A stretch of 64,000 bases of DNA. Origin: CAINEC01 sp046303115 (lineage in GTDB: Bacteria; Bacteroidota; Bacteroidia; AKYH767-A; OLB10). The position numbers and the translations under genes were made by a program. The stretch covers positions 1 to 64,000 of the forward strand of contig JBKCGZ010000100.1 in NCBI GenBank assembly GCA_046303115.1, given 5' to 3'. How positions within the stretch are numbered: position 1 is the first letter of the stretch; every line of letters starts with the position of its first letter. The notes below the pieces were generated by a model that worked only from the letters and a program-made list of their open reading frames with translations, did no database searches and was not told the origin of the DNA. Positions 36,375 to 46,689 of the stretch are shown here, piece by piece.

Positions 36375-37514
36375 ATGGAAGCAGTAAAAAAAATGCAGAT
36401 GGTTGACTTGTTAAGTCAGTATCACAAAATCAAAAATGAAATCGACCAAGCAATATTGAACGTTGTTAACTCTTCAGCTTACATCAACGGGCCAGAAGTA
36501 AAAACATTCGCGAAAGAATTAGAAGACTACATGGGAGTAAAGCATGTGATTCCTTGTGCTAACGGTACCGATGCATTGCAGATTGCGATGATGGCTTTGG
36601 ACTTAAAACCTGGTGATGAAGTTATCACCGCAAGTTTTACCTATGTAGCAACTGCTGAAGTTATTGCCTTGCTTCAATTGAAACCCGTTTTAGTGGATGT
36701 TTATAGCGATGATTTTACGATTGATTGTGATGCGATTGAAAAAGCAATTACTCCTAAGACAAAAGCGATTGTTCCAGTTCATCTTTTCGGACAATGCGCG
36801 GATATGCAACGCGTAATGGAAATCGCAAAGAAGCACAACTTGTTTGTGATTGAAGATACAGCTCAGGCAATTGGTGCTGATTATAAAATGGCAGACGGAA
36901 GTACTCATAAAGCAGGAACAATCGGAACAATCGGAACTACGTCCTTCTTCCCGTCTAAAAACTTAGGTTGCATGGGAGATGGTGGAGCAATCTTCACGAA
37001 CGATGATCAATTAGCAGCTCGTTTAAGAATGATTGCTAACCATGGTCAGTCGGTACAGTATGTACATGATGATATTGGAGTTAACTCACGACTTGATAGT
37101 ATGCAAGCTGCCATTCTAAGAGTTAAACTTCCTCACTTAAACGAATATTGCGTTGCTCGTCAGAAGGCTGCTGCTTTTTACGACAATGCATTTGCAAATA
37201 ATCCGAAGATTAAAACGCCTGCTCGTCAGAAGGATTCAACACATGTTTTTCATCAATACACATTGATTTTAAACGGAATAGACAGGGCGGAATTACGAAG
37301 CTTCTTAGATACGAAAGGAATTCCGAGCATGATCTATTACCCTATTCCTCTTCATATGCAAAAGGCGTATACGGATCCACGTTACAAGCAAGGCGACTTC
37401 CCTGTAACTGAGCATTTATGCGCTAACGTTATTTCATTGCCTATGCATACTGAATTAACAACAGACGACTTACAATATATTACAGATTCAGTTTTGGAAT
37501 TTGTAAACAAATAG
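36375..37514 (+). CDS. DegT/DnrJ/EryC1 family sugar aminotransferase (WbpE-like)
   Basis: A 379-aa PLP enzyme started at ATG 36375 (a TTG 6 bp upstream is less likely). It has CANGTDALQIAMMAL, SFTYVATAEVIALL, VPVHLFGQCADM and IEDTAQAIGADY, and the PLP lysine lies in FFPSKNLGCMGDGGA (near residue 195). HQYTLILNGIDR and YYPIPLHMQKAY are typical of WbpE, which aminates UDP-3-keto-GlcNAcA. The matching dehydrogenase, oxidoreductase and acetyltransferase occur 2.4-6 kb downstream, which supports that substrate. It is the first gene of the cluster; a TATCTTCG at 36312 is a weak -7 candidate. Confidence 0.88.
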   Translation: MEAVKKMQMVDLLSQYHKIKNEIDQAILNVVNSSAYINGPEVKTFAKELEDYMGVKHVIPCANGTDALQIAMMALDLKPGDEVITASFTYVATAEVIALLQLKPVLVDVYSDDFTIDCDAIEKAITPKTKAIVPVHLFGQCADMQRVMEIAKKHNLFVIEDTAQAIGADYKMADGSTHKAGTIGTIGTTSFFPSKNLGCMGDGGAIFTNDDQLAARLRMIANHGQSVQYVHDDIGVNSRLDSMQAAILRVKLPHLNEYCVARQKAAAFYDNAFANNPKIKTPARQKDSTHVFHQYTLILNGIDRAELRSFLDTKGIPSMIYYPIPLHMQKAYTDPRYKQGDFPVTEHLCANVISLPMHTELTTDDLQYITDSVLEFVNK

Positions 37515-37580
37515 TTTTGAATTTAAGCGAGACAATAACTAAATAAGTTAGTAAAAAAGCGACTTTAAAAAAATACAAGA

Positions 37581-38897
37581 ATGAATATAGCAGTTGTAGG
37601 AACAGGATACGTAGGATTGGTGACGGGAACCTGTTTCGCAGAAAACGGGAATCATGTAACGTGTGTAGATATCGACGCGAATAAAGTGGAGAAAATGAAG
37701 AATGGAATCATTCCCATTTATGAGCCTCACTTAGATGTATTATTCGAGCGAAACATTAAACAAAACAGATTAATTTTTACCACGAATCTCGAAGAAGCAA
37801 TTAAAGATGCAACTATTATTTTCTTAGCATTACCAACACCTCCGGGAGAAGATGGTTCAGCTGACTTATCATACGTAATAGGAGTTGCAAAGCAATTAGG
37901 AAAAATCATTAAGGAATATAAAATTATTATTAATAAAAGTACAGTACCGGTTGGCACGGCGGAGAAAGTACGCGCTGCGGTTGCTGAAAATGCAAAATGT
38001 GAGTTCGATGTGATTTCAAATCCTGAATTTTTAAGAGAGGGTTTTGCTGTGGATGATTTCATGAAACCAGATCGCGTTGTCATTGGAACGAATAGCGAAA
38101 AGGCTAAAAAAATCATGAGTGATTTATATGCCCCGTTTGTTCGTCAGGGAAACCCGATTTATTTCATGGATGAGCGCTCATCAGAGCTGACTAAGTATGC
38201 CGCAAATGCATTCCTTGCTACTAAAATCACTTTCATGAATGAGATTGCAAATCTTTGTGAGCGAGTAGGTGCTAATGTTGATTCTGTACGAATTGGAATT
38301 GGCTCTGATGATAGAATTGGAAAAAGATTTTTATTTGCTGGAATCGGATATGGTGGAAGCTGTTTTCCAAAAGATGTACAAGCGTTAGCAAAAACATCCA
38401 AAGAATACAACTACGATTTTCAGATTTTAAATTCAGTGATGAATGTTAACGAAAAACAGAAAACAACCATCGTAGAAAAAATCAAATCGTTTTACAATAA
38501 CCAAATAGAAGGAAAGAAATTCGCATTATGGGGATTAGCTTTCAAACCAGATACTGATGATATTCGTGAGGCACCAGCATTATATATCATTCGTGAATTA
38601 TTAGCAGCAGGGGCTACAATTTCTACTTTTGATCCTGAGGCTATGTCAAACGTGAAAAAATTATTAGGTGATAAAATTGAATTCACGAATGATCAGTACA
38701 GTACTTTAAAGGGAGCGGACGCTTTAATCATTGCAACTGAATGGTCTGTCTTCAGAACACCTGATTTTGAAAAAATGAATAGCTTGATGAAATCGAAAGT
38801 AATATTCGATGGAAGAAATTTATACGACTTACAACGTATGAACGATTTAGGTTACTATTACAACAGCGTTGGTAGAGACGTGGTAAAATCAAACTGA
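37581..38897 (+). CDS. ugd: UDP-glucose 6-dehydrogenase
   Basis: A 438-aa NAD-dependent enzyme that oxidises UDP-glucose to UDP-glucuronate. The Rossmann start is [17 protein letters not shown] (residues 5-20). [10 protein letters not shown] and [20 protein letters not shown] are class hallmarks, the catalytic Cys is in [10 protein letters not shown] (near residue 261), and the third domain has [18 protein letters not shown]. It is followed 5 bp later by UDP-glucuronate decarboxylase, which would use its product. Confidence 0.95.
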   Translation: MNIAVVGTGYVGLVTGTCFAENGNHVTCVDIDANKVEKMKNGIIPIYEPHLDVLFERNIKQNRLIFTTNLEEAIKDATIIFLALPTPPGEDGSADLSYVIGVAKQLGKIIKEYKIIINKSTVPVGTAEKVRAAVAENAKCEFDVISNPEFLREGFAVDDFMKPDRVVIGTNSEKAKKIMSDLYAPFVRQGNPIYFMDERSSELTKYAANAFLATKITFMNEIANLCERVGANVDSVRIGIGSDDRIGKRFLFAGIGYGGSCFPKDVQALAKTSKEYNYDFQILNSVMNVNEKQKTTIVEKIKSFYNNQIEGKKFALWGLAFKPDTDDIREAPALYIIRELLAAGATISTFDPEAMSNVKKLLGDKIEFTNDQYSTLKGADALIIATEWSVFRTPDFEKMNSLMKSKVIFDGRNLYDLQRMNDLGYYYNSVGRDVVKSN

Positions 38898-38902
38898 TTA
38901 CA

Positions 38903-39877
38903 ATGGAAAAGAAAAGAGTTTTAATTACGGGCGCTGCGGGATTTTTAGGTTCACACTTATGCGATCGTTTTATTCGTGAAGGATTTAATGTTGTTGGAAT
39001 GGATAACCTCATTACTGGCGATTTAAAAAACATCGAACATCTTTTTAAACTAAAAGAATTTGAATTCTACCACCATGACGTAAGTAAGTTCGTTCATGTC
39101 CCTGGAAGAATAGATTATATTTTGCATTTCGCTTCTCCTGCTAGTCCGATTGATTATTTAAAAATCCCTATTCAAACTTTAAAAGTTGGTTCATTGGGAA
39201 CACATAATTTATTGGGATTTGCAAAGGTTAAGAAAGCAAGAATATTAGTTGCTTCTACAAGTGAAGTTTATGGTGATCCTACCGTGCACCCTCAAACGGA
39301 AGATTATTGGGGCAATGTAAATCCAATCGGACCTCGTGGTGTTTATGACGAAGCAAAACGTTTTCAAGAGGCGATTACAATGGCTTATCATACCTACCAT
39401 AATCTTGAAACAAGAATTGTGAGAATCTTTAATACTTATGGTCCGCGTATGCGTCTGAATGATGGACGTGTATTACCTGCGTTTATCGGACAAGCATTGC
39501 GTGGTGAAGACTTAACTGTATTTGGTGATGGATCACAAACACGTTCGTTTTGTTATGTTGATGATTTGATCGAAGGAATTTATCGTTTGTTGATGAGTGA
39601 TTATGTTTACCCAGTTAACATTGGTAATCCGCAAGAAATTACCATTCGTGAATTTGGTGAAGAGATTATCAAGTTAACAGGTACGAAGCAAGAATTAATT
39701 ACGAAGCCATTGCCGCAGGATGATCCGAAGCAACGCAAACCAGATATTTCAAGAGCAAGAGAAATTTTAGGTTGGGAACCGAAAGTAAGTAGAGAAGAAG
39801 GATTACGAATCACCTATGAATATTTCAAAAATCTTCCTCCTGAAGAATTAAATAAAACAGCACATCGTTTCGCATAA
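38903..39877 (+). CDS. UDP-glucuronate decarboxylase (UDP-xylose synthase)
   Basis: A 324-aa extended short-chain dehydrogenase. The glycine motif is [11 protein letters not shown] (residues 9-19). [29 protein letters not shown] and [14 protein letters not shown] are diagnostic for UXS. The catalytic pair is YDEAK (Tyr near 148), and [16 protein letters not shown] follows. It decarboxylates UDP-GlcA to UDP-xylose. It is coupled to ugd immediately upstream, so UDP-xylose or its 4-keto intermediate is likely made here. Confidence 0.94.
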   Translation: MEKKRVLITGAAGFLGSHLCDRFIREGFNVVGMDNLITGDLKNIEHLFKLKEFEFYHHDVSKFVHVPGRIDYILHFASPASPIDYLKIPIQTLKVGSLGTHNLLGFAKVKKARILVASTSEVYGDPTVHPQTEDYWGNVNPIGPRGVYDEAKRFQEAITMAYHTYHNLETRIVRIFNTYGPRMRLNDGRVLPAFIGQALRGEDLTVFGDGSQTRSFCYVDDLIEGIYRLLMSDYVYPVNIGNPQEITIREFGEEIIKLTGTKQELITKPLPQDDPKQRKPDISRAREILGWEPKVSREEGLRITYEYFKNLPPEELNKTAHRFA

Positions 39878-39887
39878 AAATAATATC

Positions 39888-40457
39888 ATGGATTACTCTG
39901 TACACCCTTCTGCTATTGTTGATGAGGGATGCAAAATTGGAAAAGGAACTAAAATCTGGCACTTCTCGCATATCATGCCTAATTGTGAAATTGGGGAGAA
40001 TTGCAATATCGGACAAAATGTAGTTGTATCGCCGCAAGTGATATTAGGTAACAATGTAAAAGTTCAGAATAATGTTTCTATCTACACAGGAGTAATTTGT
40101 GAAGATGATGTTTTCTTAGGCCCAAGTATGGTTTTCACAAATGTGATCAATCCACGTAGTGCAGTTAACAGAAGAGATCAGTATTTAAAGACAACAGTGA
40201 AAAGAGGTGCATCGATTGGTGCGAATGCTACAATTGTATGCGGACATGATATTGGTGCGTTTGCTTTCATTGGTGCAGGTGCGGTGGTAACGAAGAACGT
40301 TCCTGACTATGCATTAGTGATTGGCAATCCTGCACGTCAAACAGGCTGGATGAGTGAATACGGACACAAACTAAAATTTGATTCTGACGGAATTGCTGTT
40401 TGTCCGGAGAGCAATGATAAATATCAGCTTAAAAATAATTTAGTAACCAAGTTATAA
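39888..40457 (+). CDS. Sugar-nucleotide N-acetyltransferase of the WbpD/WlbB type
   Basis: A 189-aa left-handed beta-helix acyltransferase with hexapeptide repeats ([34 protein letters not shown]). [20 protein letters not shown] is characteristic of enzymes that acetylate the 3-amino group of UDP-GlcNAc3[26 protein letters not shown] completes the coil. It follows UXS by 10 bp and precedes the WbpB-like oxidoreductase by 1 bp, matching the order of its pathway partners. Confidence 0.9.
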   Translation: MDYSVHPSAIVDEGCKIGKGTKIWHFSHIMPNCEIGENCNIGQNVVVSPQVILGNNVKVQNNVSIYTGVICEDDVFLGPSMVFTNVINPRSAVNRRDQYLKTTVKRGASIGANATIVCGHDIGAFAFIGAGAVVTKNVPDYALVIGNPARQTGWMSEYGHKLKFDSDGIAVCPESNDKYQLKNNLVTKL

Positions 40458-40458
40458 A

Positions 40459-41520
40459 ATGAGAGATTATCAGAATAGCAAAATAAAATTTGCAGTTATA
40501 GGTTGTGGTCATATTGGCAAGAGACATGCTGAAATGATTCGTCGTAATGAGGAAGCTGAATTAGTTGCGATGTGCGATGTACGAGCAAAAGAAGAATGTG
40601 GTTTAGAAAGTTTTGATGGCATTTCTTTTTATCAATCAGCAGATGAGATGTTAAAGAATCATCCTGATATTGATGTAGTGAATGTTTGTTCTCCTAACGG
40701 ACTACATGCAGAGCATTCATTAAAGGCGCTTGAATTTCAAAAGCATGTTGTTTGTGAAAAACCAATGGCTATCAATAAAGCTGATTGCGAGAAAGTAATT
40801 TATAAAGCATTACAAGTTTCCAAAAATGTATTTGGGGTAATGCAGAACCGTTACTCTCCTCCTTCTGCGTGGTTAAAAGATGTGATTTCAAATAATCGCT
40901 TAGGAGAAATTTATATGGTTCAATTAAATTGCTTTTGGAATCGTGATGAGCGTTATTACACAGGAAAGAACTGGAAAGGTTCAAGTGATTTAGATGGCGG
41001 TACTTTGTTTACACAGTTTTCTCACTTCATCGATATCATGTATTGGGTATTTGGAGATATTACTGATATTAACGGTGTATTTGCGGACTTTAATCACGAG
41101 CATTCTACTTCGTTTGAAGATTCAGGAATTGTAAATTTCAAATTTGTAAATGGAGGAATGGGTTGCATTAACTACTCTACTTCAGTTTGGGATAAAAATT
41201 TAGAAAGCAGTATCACAGTTATTGGTAGCAATGGAAGTATTAAGGTAGGTGGACAATACATGAACGAAGTGGAATATTGCCATATCAAAGATTATGTGAT
41301 GCCTGAATTACCTCCTGCAAATCCAGCAAACGATTATGGTCATTATAAAGGATCTGCTGCTAACCATCATTATATCATCGAGAATGTAATCGATACGCTG
41401 AAAGAAAGAAATACAATGACAACAAATGCTCTTGAAGGATTGAAAGTAGTTGAAATTATAGAGCGTATTTATTCATTAAGAAAAATCAATAAAAAAGAAA
41501 TCCGTTTCAATCATGTATAA
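40459..41520 (+). CDS. UDP-GlcNAcA 3-dehydrogenase (WbpB/WlbA-like oxidoreductase)
   Basis: A 353-aa Gfo/Idh/MocA-type oxidoreductase. The NAD motif is FAVIGCGHIGKRHAEMI (about residues 11-27). VCSPNGLHAEHSLKAL and VVCEKPMAIN hold the conserved lysine, and NCFWNRDERYYTGKNWKG is typical of WlbA/WbpB. It oxidises C3 of UDP-GlcNAcA ahead of transamination. It overlaps the following nucleotide-sugar dehydrogenase gene by 8 bp, indicating coupling. Confidence 0.9.
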   Translation: MRDYQNSKIKFAVIGCGHIGKRHAEMIRRNEEAELVAMCDVRAKEECGLESFDGISFYQSADEMLKNHPDIDVVNVCSPNGLHAEHSLKALEFQKHVVCEKPMAINKADCEKVIYKALQVSKNVFGVMQNRYSPPSAWLKDVISNNRLGEIYMVQLNCFWNRDERYYTGKNWKGSSDLDGGTLFTQFSHFIDIMYWVFGDITDINGVFADFNHEHSTSFEDSGIVNFKFVNGGMGCINYSTSVWDKNLESSITVIGSNGSIKVGGQYMNEVEYCHIKDYVMPELPPANPANDYGHYKGSAANHHYIIENVIDTLKERNTMTTNALEGLKVVEIIERIYSLRKINKKEIRFNHV

Positions 41521-42802
41521 CGAGTTAATCAAAAAAGAAAAAAAGCTTGCGGTAATCGGGTTAGGATATGTAGGATTGCCAATAGCGTTAGAATTCGCGA
41601 AGAAAATATCTGTAATCGGATTTGACATAAACGCACAACGTGTTGAAATGATGCGTAACAAAATTGATCCATCAGGAGAATTAGAAAGCAGCGCATTTGA
41701 TAATTGCGATATTCAATTTACGGATTCGTTGGATGTATTGAGAGAAGCAAACTTTTTTATTGTTGCAGTTCCTACTCCTATCGACGATCATAACTTACCT
41801 GATTTAAAACCATTATTAGGCGCTAGTAAATCAATTGCAGCTGCGCTGAAGAAAGGTGATTATGTTGTTTATGAGTCCACAGTTTACCCAGGGTGTACAG
41901 AAGACGATTGTATTCCTGTTTTAGAAGATATTACAGGATTAAAATACATTACCGATTTCAAAGTAGGATATTCGCCTGAGCGTATTAACCCTGGTGACAA
42001 AGAACATACATTAGCTAAAATCACGAAAGTAGTTTCTGGATGCGATGCCGAATCAGCAGAAGAAATTGCAAAGGTTTATGAGATAGTTGTTGAAGCAGGA
42101 GTACATAAAGCAAGCTCAATTAAAGTGGCCGAAGCAGCAAAGATTATTGAGAACACTCAGCGTGATGTAAACATCGCATTGATGAATGAGTTGTCAATCA
42201 TCTTTAACAAAATGGGCATTAATACTTACGAAGTATTAGAAGCTGCAGGTACTAAATGGAACTTTTTAAAGTTTATGCCAGGTTTAGTTGGTGGACATTG
42301 CATTGGTGTTGATCCTTACTATTTAACTTATAAGGCACAGGAGTTAGGATACCATGCACAAATTATCACATCGGGTAGATATGTAAATGACTCGATGGGA
42401 TTTTATGTAGCGAAGCAAACAGTTAAGAAGCTTATCGCTTTAGGTATTGATATTAATAAGAGCCGTGTGTTAGTGATGGGGGCTACATTTAAAGAAGATG
42501 TAGAAGACATTCGCAATTCGAAAGTAGTTGATGTGATTAACGAATTTAAATCATATGGAGTTGCTGTTGATGTTATCGATCCACGTGCAAGCAGTGAAGA
42601 ATTAAAACACGAATACGGTTTTGAATTAGTTGCAGAAGTAGGAAAAGGATACGATGCCATTGTAGTTGCTGTTAATCATAAAGAATATAAAAACTTTACA
42701 GAAGCTGATTTCAAAAAATTAGGTTCAGATAAAGCAATCATTGTTGACTTAAAAGGAATTTTAAGAGGCAAGATTAAAGAACTTAACTACTGGAGTTTAT
42801 AA
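41513..42802 (+). CDS. UDP-N-acetylhexosamine 6-dehydrogenase (TviB/WbpA-like)
   Basis: A 429-aa nucleotide-sugar dehydrogenase. The NAD motif is VIGLGYVGLPIALEFA. VPTPIDDHNLPDL, YESTVYPGCTEDDCIPVLE and GYSPERINPGDKEHTL mark the UDP-HexNAc class rather than UDP-glucose dehydrogenase. The catalytic Cys is in GGHCIGVDPYYLTY (near residue 262). It makes UDP-GlcNAcA or UDP-GalNAcA. With the epimerase at 44934 this resembles TviB/TviC; with the WbpB/E/D homologues it feeds the diacetamido-uronate branch. WbpO-like specificity for GalNAc cannot be excluded. Confidence 0.9.
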   Translation: MYNELIKKEKKLAVIGLGYVGLPIALEFAKKISVIGFDINAQRVEMMRNKIDPSGELESSAFDNCDIQFTDSLDVLREANFFIVAVPTPIDDHNLPDLKPLLGASKSIAAALKKGDYVVYESTVYPGCTEDDCIPVLEDITGLKYITDFKVGYSPERINPGDKEHTLAKITKVVSGCDAESAEEIAKVYEIVVEAGVHKASSIKVAEAAKIIENTQRDVNIALMNELSIIFNKMGINTYEVLEAAGTKWNFLKFMPGLVGGHCIGVDPYYLTYKAQELGYHAQIITSGRYVNDSMGFYVAKQTVKKLIALGIDINKSRVLVMGATFKEDVEDIRNSKVVDVINEFKSYGVAVDVIDPRASSEELKHEYGFELVAEVGKGYDAIVVAVNHKEYKNFTEADFKKLGSDKAIIVDLKGILRGKIKELNYWSL

Positions 42803-42806
42803 TTAA

Positions 42807-43859
42807 ATGCAAAATAAGCATCGCATACTCATCACAGGAGGAACCGGTTATATTGGTTCTCATACTGCTGTGGAGTTAATCGAGAAAGATTACGAGGTGC
42901 TTATCATTGACAACCTTTCTAATTCGTATGAAGAAGTAATTAATTCAATCGAAAAGATAACTGGAAAGAGACCTGCATTTTTCAATATTGATTTGACAGA
43001 TAAGTCTGCTGTTGATTCATTCTTCAAGGAAAATACGGTTGATGCTGTTATTCATTTTGCCGCTTATAAATCAGTTGGTGAAAGTGTTTCACATCCGTCT
43101 ATGTATTATCGTAACAACATTAACTCGTTGTTAAATGTAGCAGATGCCTGCAAAGAAAATGGAATAACGAAATTTGTTTATTCATCATCATGTTCTGTTT
43201 ACGGTGAGCCGGATACGTTACCTATTGATGAGAATGCCATCATCAAACCTGCTGAGAGTCCGTATGCGAATACAAAAAAAATAGGTGAAGATATCCTTCG
43301 TGATATTTCAAAGAGCACCACATTAAATACAATTGCATTGCGTTATTTTAATCCCGTTGGAGCGCATGAAAGTGCATTGATTGGAGAATACCCAGTTGGG
43401 ACGCCTTTAAATTTATTTCCAGTTATCACACAGTCTGCTATTGGCAAACGTGGACCAATAACTGTTTTTGGAAATAATTATAATACGAATGATGGCAGTT
43501 GTGTTCGAGATTACATTCATGTAGTTGATATTGCAAGAGCACATGTTATTGCGATTGAACGATTACTCAACAATACTACTTCTGATAATTTTGAAATCTT
43601 CAATCTTGGAACAGGAAAAGGATTGACAGTTTTGGAAGTGATCAATGCATTTGAAAAACATAGTGGTGTTAAATTAGATTACACCATTGGAAATAGGAGA
43701 GCTGGAGATGTTGAGAAAGTTTTTGCAGATACAAAAAAAGCAAATGAAGTATTGGGATGGAAAGCAACTCATGATTTGGAATCGATGATTACATCATCAT
43801 GGGAATGGGAGAAAAAATTAAAATCAATAGGCACTAATTTTTCAAAAGTATCAGCGTAA
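42807..43859 (+). CDS. galE: UDP-glucose 4-epimerase
   Basis: A 350-aa epimerase. The NAD motif is ITGGTGYIGSHTAVEL, followed by HFAAYKSVGESVSHPSMYY, which is diagnostic for GalE. SSSCSVYGEPDTLPIDE is the Ser region and SPYANTKK holds Tyr and Lys (near residue 153). LRYFNPVGAHESALIGE and the ending DTKKANEVLGWKATHDLE are typical. It interconverts UDP-glucose and UDP-galactose. It sits 4 bp after the upstream dehydrogenase and 2 bp before rfbB. Confidence 0.95.
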   Translation: MQNKHRILITGGTGYIGSHTAVELIEKDYEVLIIDNLSNSYEEVINSIEKITGKRPAFFNIDLTDKSAVDSFFKENTVDAVIHFAAYKSVGESVSHPSMYYRNNINSLLNVADACKENGITKFVYSSSCSVYGEPDTLPIDENAIIKPAESPYANTKKIGEDILRDISKSTTLNTIALRYFNPVGAHESALIGEYPVGTPLNLFPVITQSAIGKRGPITVFGNNYNTNDGSCVRDYIHVVDIARAHVIAIERLLNNTTSDNFEIFNLGTGKGLTVLEVINAFEKHSGVKLDYTIGNRRAGDVEKVFADTKKANEVLGWKATHDLESMITSSWEWEKKLKSIGTNFSKVSA

Positions 43860-43861
43860 CA

Positions 43862-44917
43862 ATGAGTAAAAAAATATTAATCACTGGTGGTGCAGGATTT
43901 ATTGGTTCACATGTAGTAAGACGATTTGTAAAAAATTATCCGCAATACCATATCTATAACCTTGATGCCTTAACGTACGCGGGTAATCTTGCAAATCTTA
44001 GAGATATCGAGAACGCAACTAACTACACTTTTATTAAAGGAGATATTACTGATAGTAGTTTAGTTCAAGCATTATTTACAGAACACAACTTTGATGGAGT
44101 GATTCATCTTGCTGCAGAGTCGCATGTTGATAGAAGCATTGCAAATCCAATGTCGTTTGTAACTACAAACATTATTGGAACAGTTGTATTATTAAATGCA
44201 GCTAAAGCAACATGGAATGGCGACTTCGATAATAAATTGTTTTATCATATCAGTACGGATGAAGTATACGGCAGTTTAGGTGAGGAAGGATTCTTTACAG
44301 AAGAAACGAAATACGATCCGCATAGTCCGTATTCAGCATCTAAAGCAAGTTCAGATCATTTGGTAAGAGCATATCACGATACCTATCAATTACCAATTGT
44401 AATTTCTAATTGCTCTAACAATTATGGTTCGTTTCAATTTCCGGAGAAATTAATTCCGCTTGCAATTAATAATATCATCAATGATAAACCAATTCCTGTT
44501 TACGGAAAAGGTGATAACATCCGCGATTGGTTATTTGTAGAAGATCATGCAAGTGCTATTGATGTAATTTATCACAAAGGACTTCTTGGATCTACTTATA
44601 ATATCGGTGGACATAATGAATGGAAGAATATTGATTTGATTCATTTGCTTTGTCGTATCATGGATAAGAAATTAGGTAAAGAAGCGGGAAGCACGAGTAA
44701 GCTTATCACATTTGTTAAAGATCGTGCAGGACATGATTTGCGTTATGCCATTGATGCTACTAAACTTAAAAATGAATTAGGATGGATGCCTTCATTACAG
44801 TTTGAAGAAGGTTTAGAAAAAACTGTTGATTGGTATTTATCGAATGAAGAATGGATTCAACAAGTTACGAGTGGAGAGTATCAAAACTTCTACGAAAAAC
44901 AATATCATCAGCGTTAA
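43862..44917 (+). CDS. rfbB: dTDP-glucose 4,6-dehydratase
   Basis: A 351-aa enzyme that makes dTDP-4-keto-6-deoxyglucose. It has ITGGAGFIGSHVVRRF, LDALTYAGNLANLRDI, HLAAESHVDRSIANP and the catalytic STDEVYGSLGE followed by YSASKASSDH. SNCSNNYGSFQFPEKLIP and KDRAGHDLRYAIDATKL are hallmarks of RmlB. The other dTDP-rhamnose genes (rfbA, rfbC, rfbD) are not in the window, so the final sugar is unknown. Confidence 0.95.
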   Translation: MSKKILITGGAGFIGSHVVRRFVKNYPQYHIYNLDALTYAGNLANLRDIENATNYTFIKGDITDSSLVQALFTEHNFDGVIHLAAESHVDRSIANPMSFVTTNIIGTVVLLNAAKATWNGDFDNKLFYHISTDEVYGSLGEEGFFTEETKYDPHSPYSASKASSDHLVRAYHDTYQLPIVISNCSNNYGSFQFPEKLIPLAINNIINDKPIPVYGKGDNIRDWLFVEDHASAIDVIYHKGLLGSTYNIGGHNEWKNIDLIHLLCRIMDKKLGKEAGSTSKLITFVKDRAGHDLRYAIDATKLKNELGWMPSLQFEEGLEKTVDWYLSNEEWIQQVTSGEYQNFYEKQYHQR

Positions 44918-44933
44918 GAAATAAAAAAGTATT

Positions 44934-45944
44934 ATGTCAGAAATTAAAATGTACGATACCCCTTTTCATGAATCATCATTAGCAAATACATCTGTATTGG
45001 TTACAGGTGGTGCGGGATTCATTGGATCAAACATTGTCACCTATTTATTAGCGCATGGTGCAAAAAAAGTACGTGTATTAGATAACCTCAGCAATGGCTT
45101 TTTAAGAAATCTGGAAGCATTTAAAAACAATCCTGCCTTCGAATTCATGGAAGGCGATATAACGGTAATGGACGACTGCAATAAAGCTTGCGAAGGAATC
45201 GATTTAGTTACACATCAGGCAGCATTAGGATCAGTGCCACGTTCAATTAAAAATCCGTTGGCTACAAGTGAAGCGAACACAACAGGATTTTTAAATATGC
45301 TGTTAGCAGCGAGAGACGCAGGTGTTAAACGATTTGTATTTGCAAGTTCAAGTTCTGTTTATGGCGATAGCACAGCGTCACCAAAGAAAGAAGAGAACTT
45401 AGGGAATCCATTATCACCCTATGCCGTTTCAAAATTGACCAATGAGTTATATGCGAGAGTTTTTTCTATGCATTATGGATTAGAAACTATTGGATTAAGA
45501 TATTTCAATGTATTTGGACCTAATCAAGATCCTAACGGACCTTATGCTGCAGCCATTCCACTTTTTATGAATGCATTATTATTTGGAAAAGATGCAGTTA
45601 TTTATGGCGATGGTGAACAAACAAGAGATTTCACGTTTGTTGAGAATGCTGTACAAGCGAATATCAGAGCCTTATTTACAACTAATCAAGAAGCGCTAAA
45701 TAGAGTATATAATGTTGCTGTTTCAGAGGCGGTATCTGTGAACGATTTATATCAGACGATTGCAGCCATTGCAGGCAACAACAAACAACCTGAATATGTA
45801 GCAGAGCGAAAAGGTGATATTAAAAATTCATTAGCAGATATTTCACAAGCAGTAAAATATCTTGGCTATGCTCCGCGATATAAGTACAAAGAAGGATTAT
45901 CGATTACGGTAAACTGGTTTAAAAACACATATAACAATGCTTAA
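44934..45944 (+). CDS. UDP-GlcNAc/UDP-GlcNAcA C4-epimerase (WbpP/TviC-like)
   Basis: A 336-aa short-chain dehydrogenase-type epimerase. After a 20-residue lead it has LVTGGAGFIGSNIVTYLL. HQAALGSVPRSIKNPLATSE is diagnostic of the WbpP/TviC group, followed by SSSSVYGDS, PLSPYAVSKLTNELYA and LRYFNVFGPNQDPNGPYAA. Together with the TviB-like dehydrogenase it could supply UDP-GalNAcA, or UDP-GalNAc before oxidation. Its last 8 bp overlap the phosphatase gene. Confidence 0.9.
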   Translation: MSEIKMYDTPFHESSLANTSVLVTGGAGFIGSNIVTYLLAHGAKKVRVLDNLSNGFLRNLEAFKNNPAFEFMEGDITVMDDCNKACEGIDLVTHQAALGSVPRSIKNPLATSEANTTGFLNMLLAARDAGVKRFVFASSSSVYGDSTASPKKEENLGNPLSPYAVSKLTNELYARVFSMHYGLETIGLRYFNVFGPNQDPNGPYAAAIPLFMNALLFGKDAVIYGDGEQTRDFTFVENAVQANIRALFTTNQEALNRVYNVAVSEAVSVNDLYQTIAAIAGNNKQPEYVAERKGDIKNSLADISQAVKYLGYAPRYKYKEGLSITVNWFKNTYNNA

Positions 45945-46689
45945 ATCTTTTTTTAATTTATTTACATCAAAAAAAGAAGAAGCCTTAATTGAAACGGATT
46001 TCACTTCGATTGGAGCTGACATGCATTCGCATTTAATTCCGGGGATTGATGATGGAGCAAAAACGATTGAAGATAGTCTTGAGCTGATTAAATTTTTACA
46101 TTCGAAAGGATACACAAAGCTTATCACAACACCTCATATCATGAGTGATTATTTCAGAAATACACCTGAGATAATTCTTGGTGGATTAGAAGATGTGAGA
46201 GCTGCTGTGAAAGAAAATAATATTCCTGTTCAAATTGAAGCGGCGGCTGAATATTATGTTGATGACGGTTTTATCAGAAAATTAGAAGAAGAAAAGCTCT
46301 TAACCTTTGGCGATAATTATTTGCTGATGGAAGTATCTTATATCAATCCGCCAGAAAATATTAAAGAAGTATTTTTCAGAGCGCAGATATTAGGCTACAA
46401 ACCAATCCTTGCTCATCCGGAACGTTATCCATTCTGGTACCGTCATGTTGAGGAATACCAGCATTTTTATGATATGGGTGTAGTATTACAGCTTAATTTA
46501 AATTCGTTGAGTGGTTACTACGGACCAGAAGCTAAAAAAATCGGCGAGAAATTAATCGACATGCAAATTATCGGAGCTCTAGGAACTGATATGCATCACG
46601 GTAAACATGCGATGGCATTGGATAAAGTTACGAGAGAAAAGTATCTGCAAAAGGCTTTTGAATTGCCTTTAATTAATCGATATCTATAG
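45937..46689 (+). CDS. CpsB/CapC-type PHP tyrosine-protein phosphatase
   Basis: A 250-aa PHP-domain metalloenzyme. The motif DMHSHLIPGIDDGAKT (near residues 28-43) supplies the first metal ligands. TTPHIMSDYF, EAAAEYYVDDGF, LAHPERYPF and GTDMHHGKHAMALD follow, as in CpsB/YwqE. Such enzymes dephosphorylate the polysaccharide co-polymerase tyrosine kinase (Wzc/CpsD). It is the last gene of the cluster and is coupled to the epimerase. No kinase or co-polymerase is in the window. Confidence 0.9.
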   Translation: MLKSFFNLFTSKKEEALIETDFTSIGADMHSHLIPGIDDGAKTIEDSLELIKFLHSKGYTKLITTPHIMSDYFRNTPEIILGGLEDVRAAVKENNIPVQIEAAAEYYVDDGFIRKLEEEKLLTFGDNYLLMEVSYINPPENIKEVFFRAQILGYKPILAHPERYPFWYRHVEEYQHFYDMGVVLQLNLNSLSGYYGPEAKKIGEKLIDMQIIGALGTDMHHGKHAMALDKVTREKYLQKAFELPLINRYL

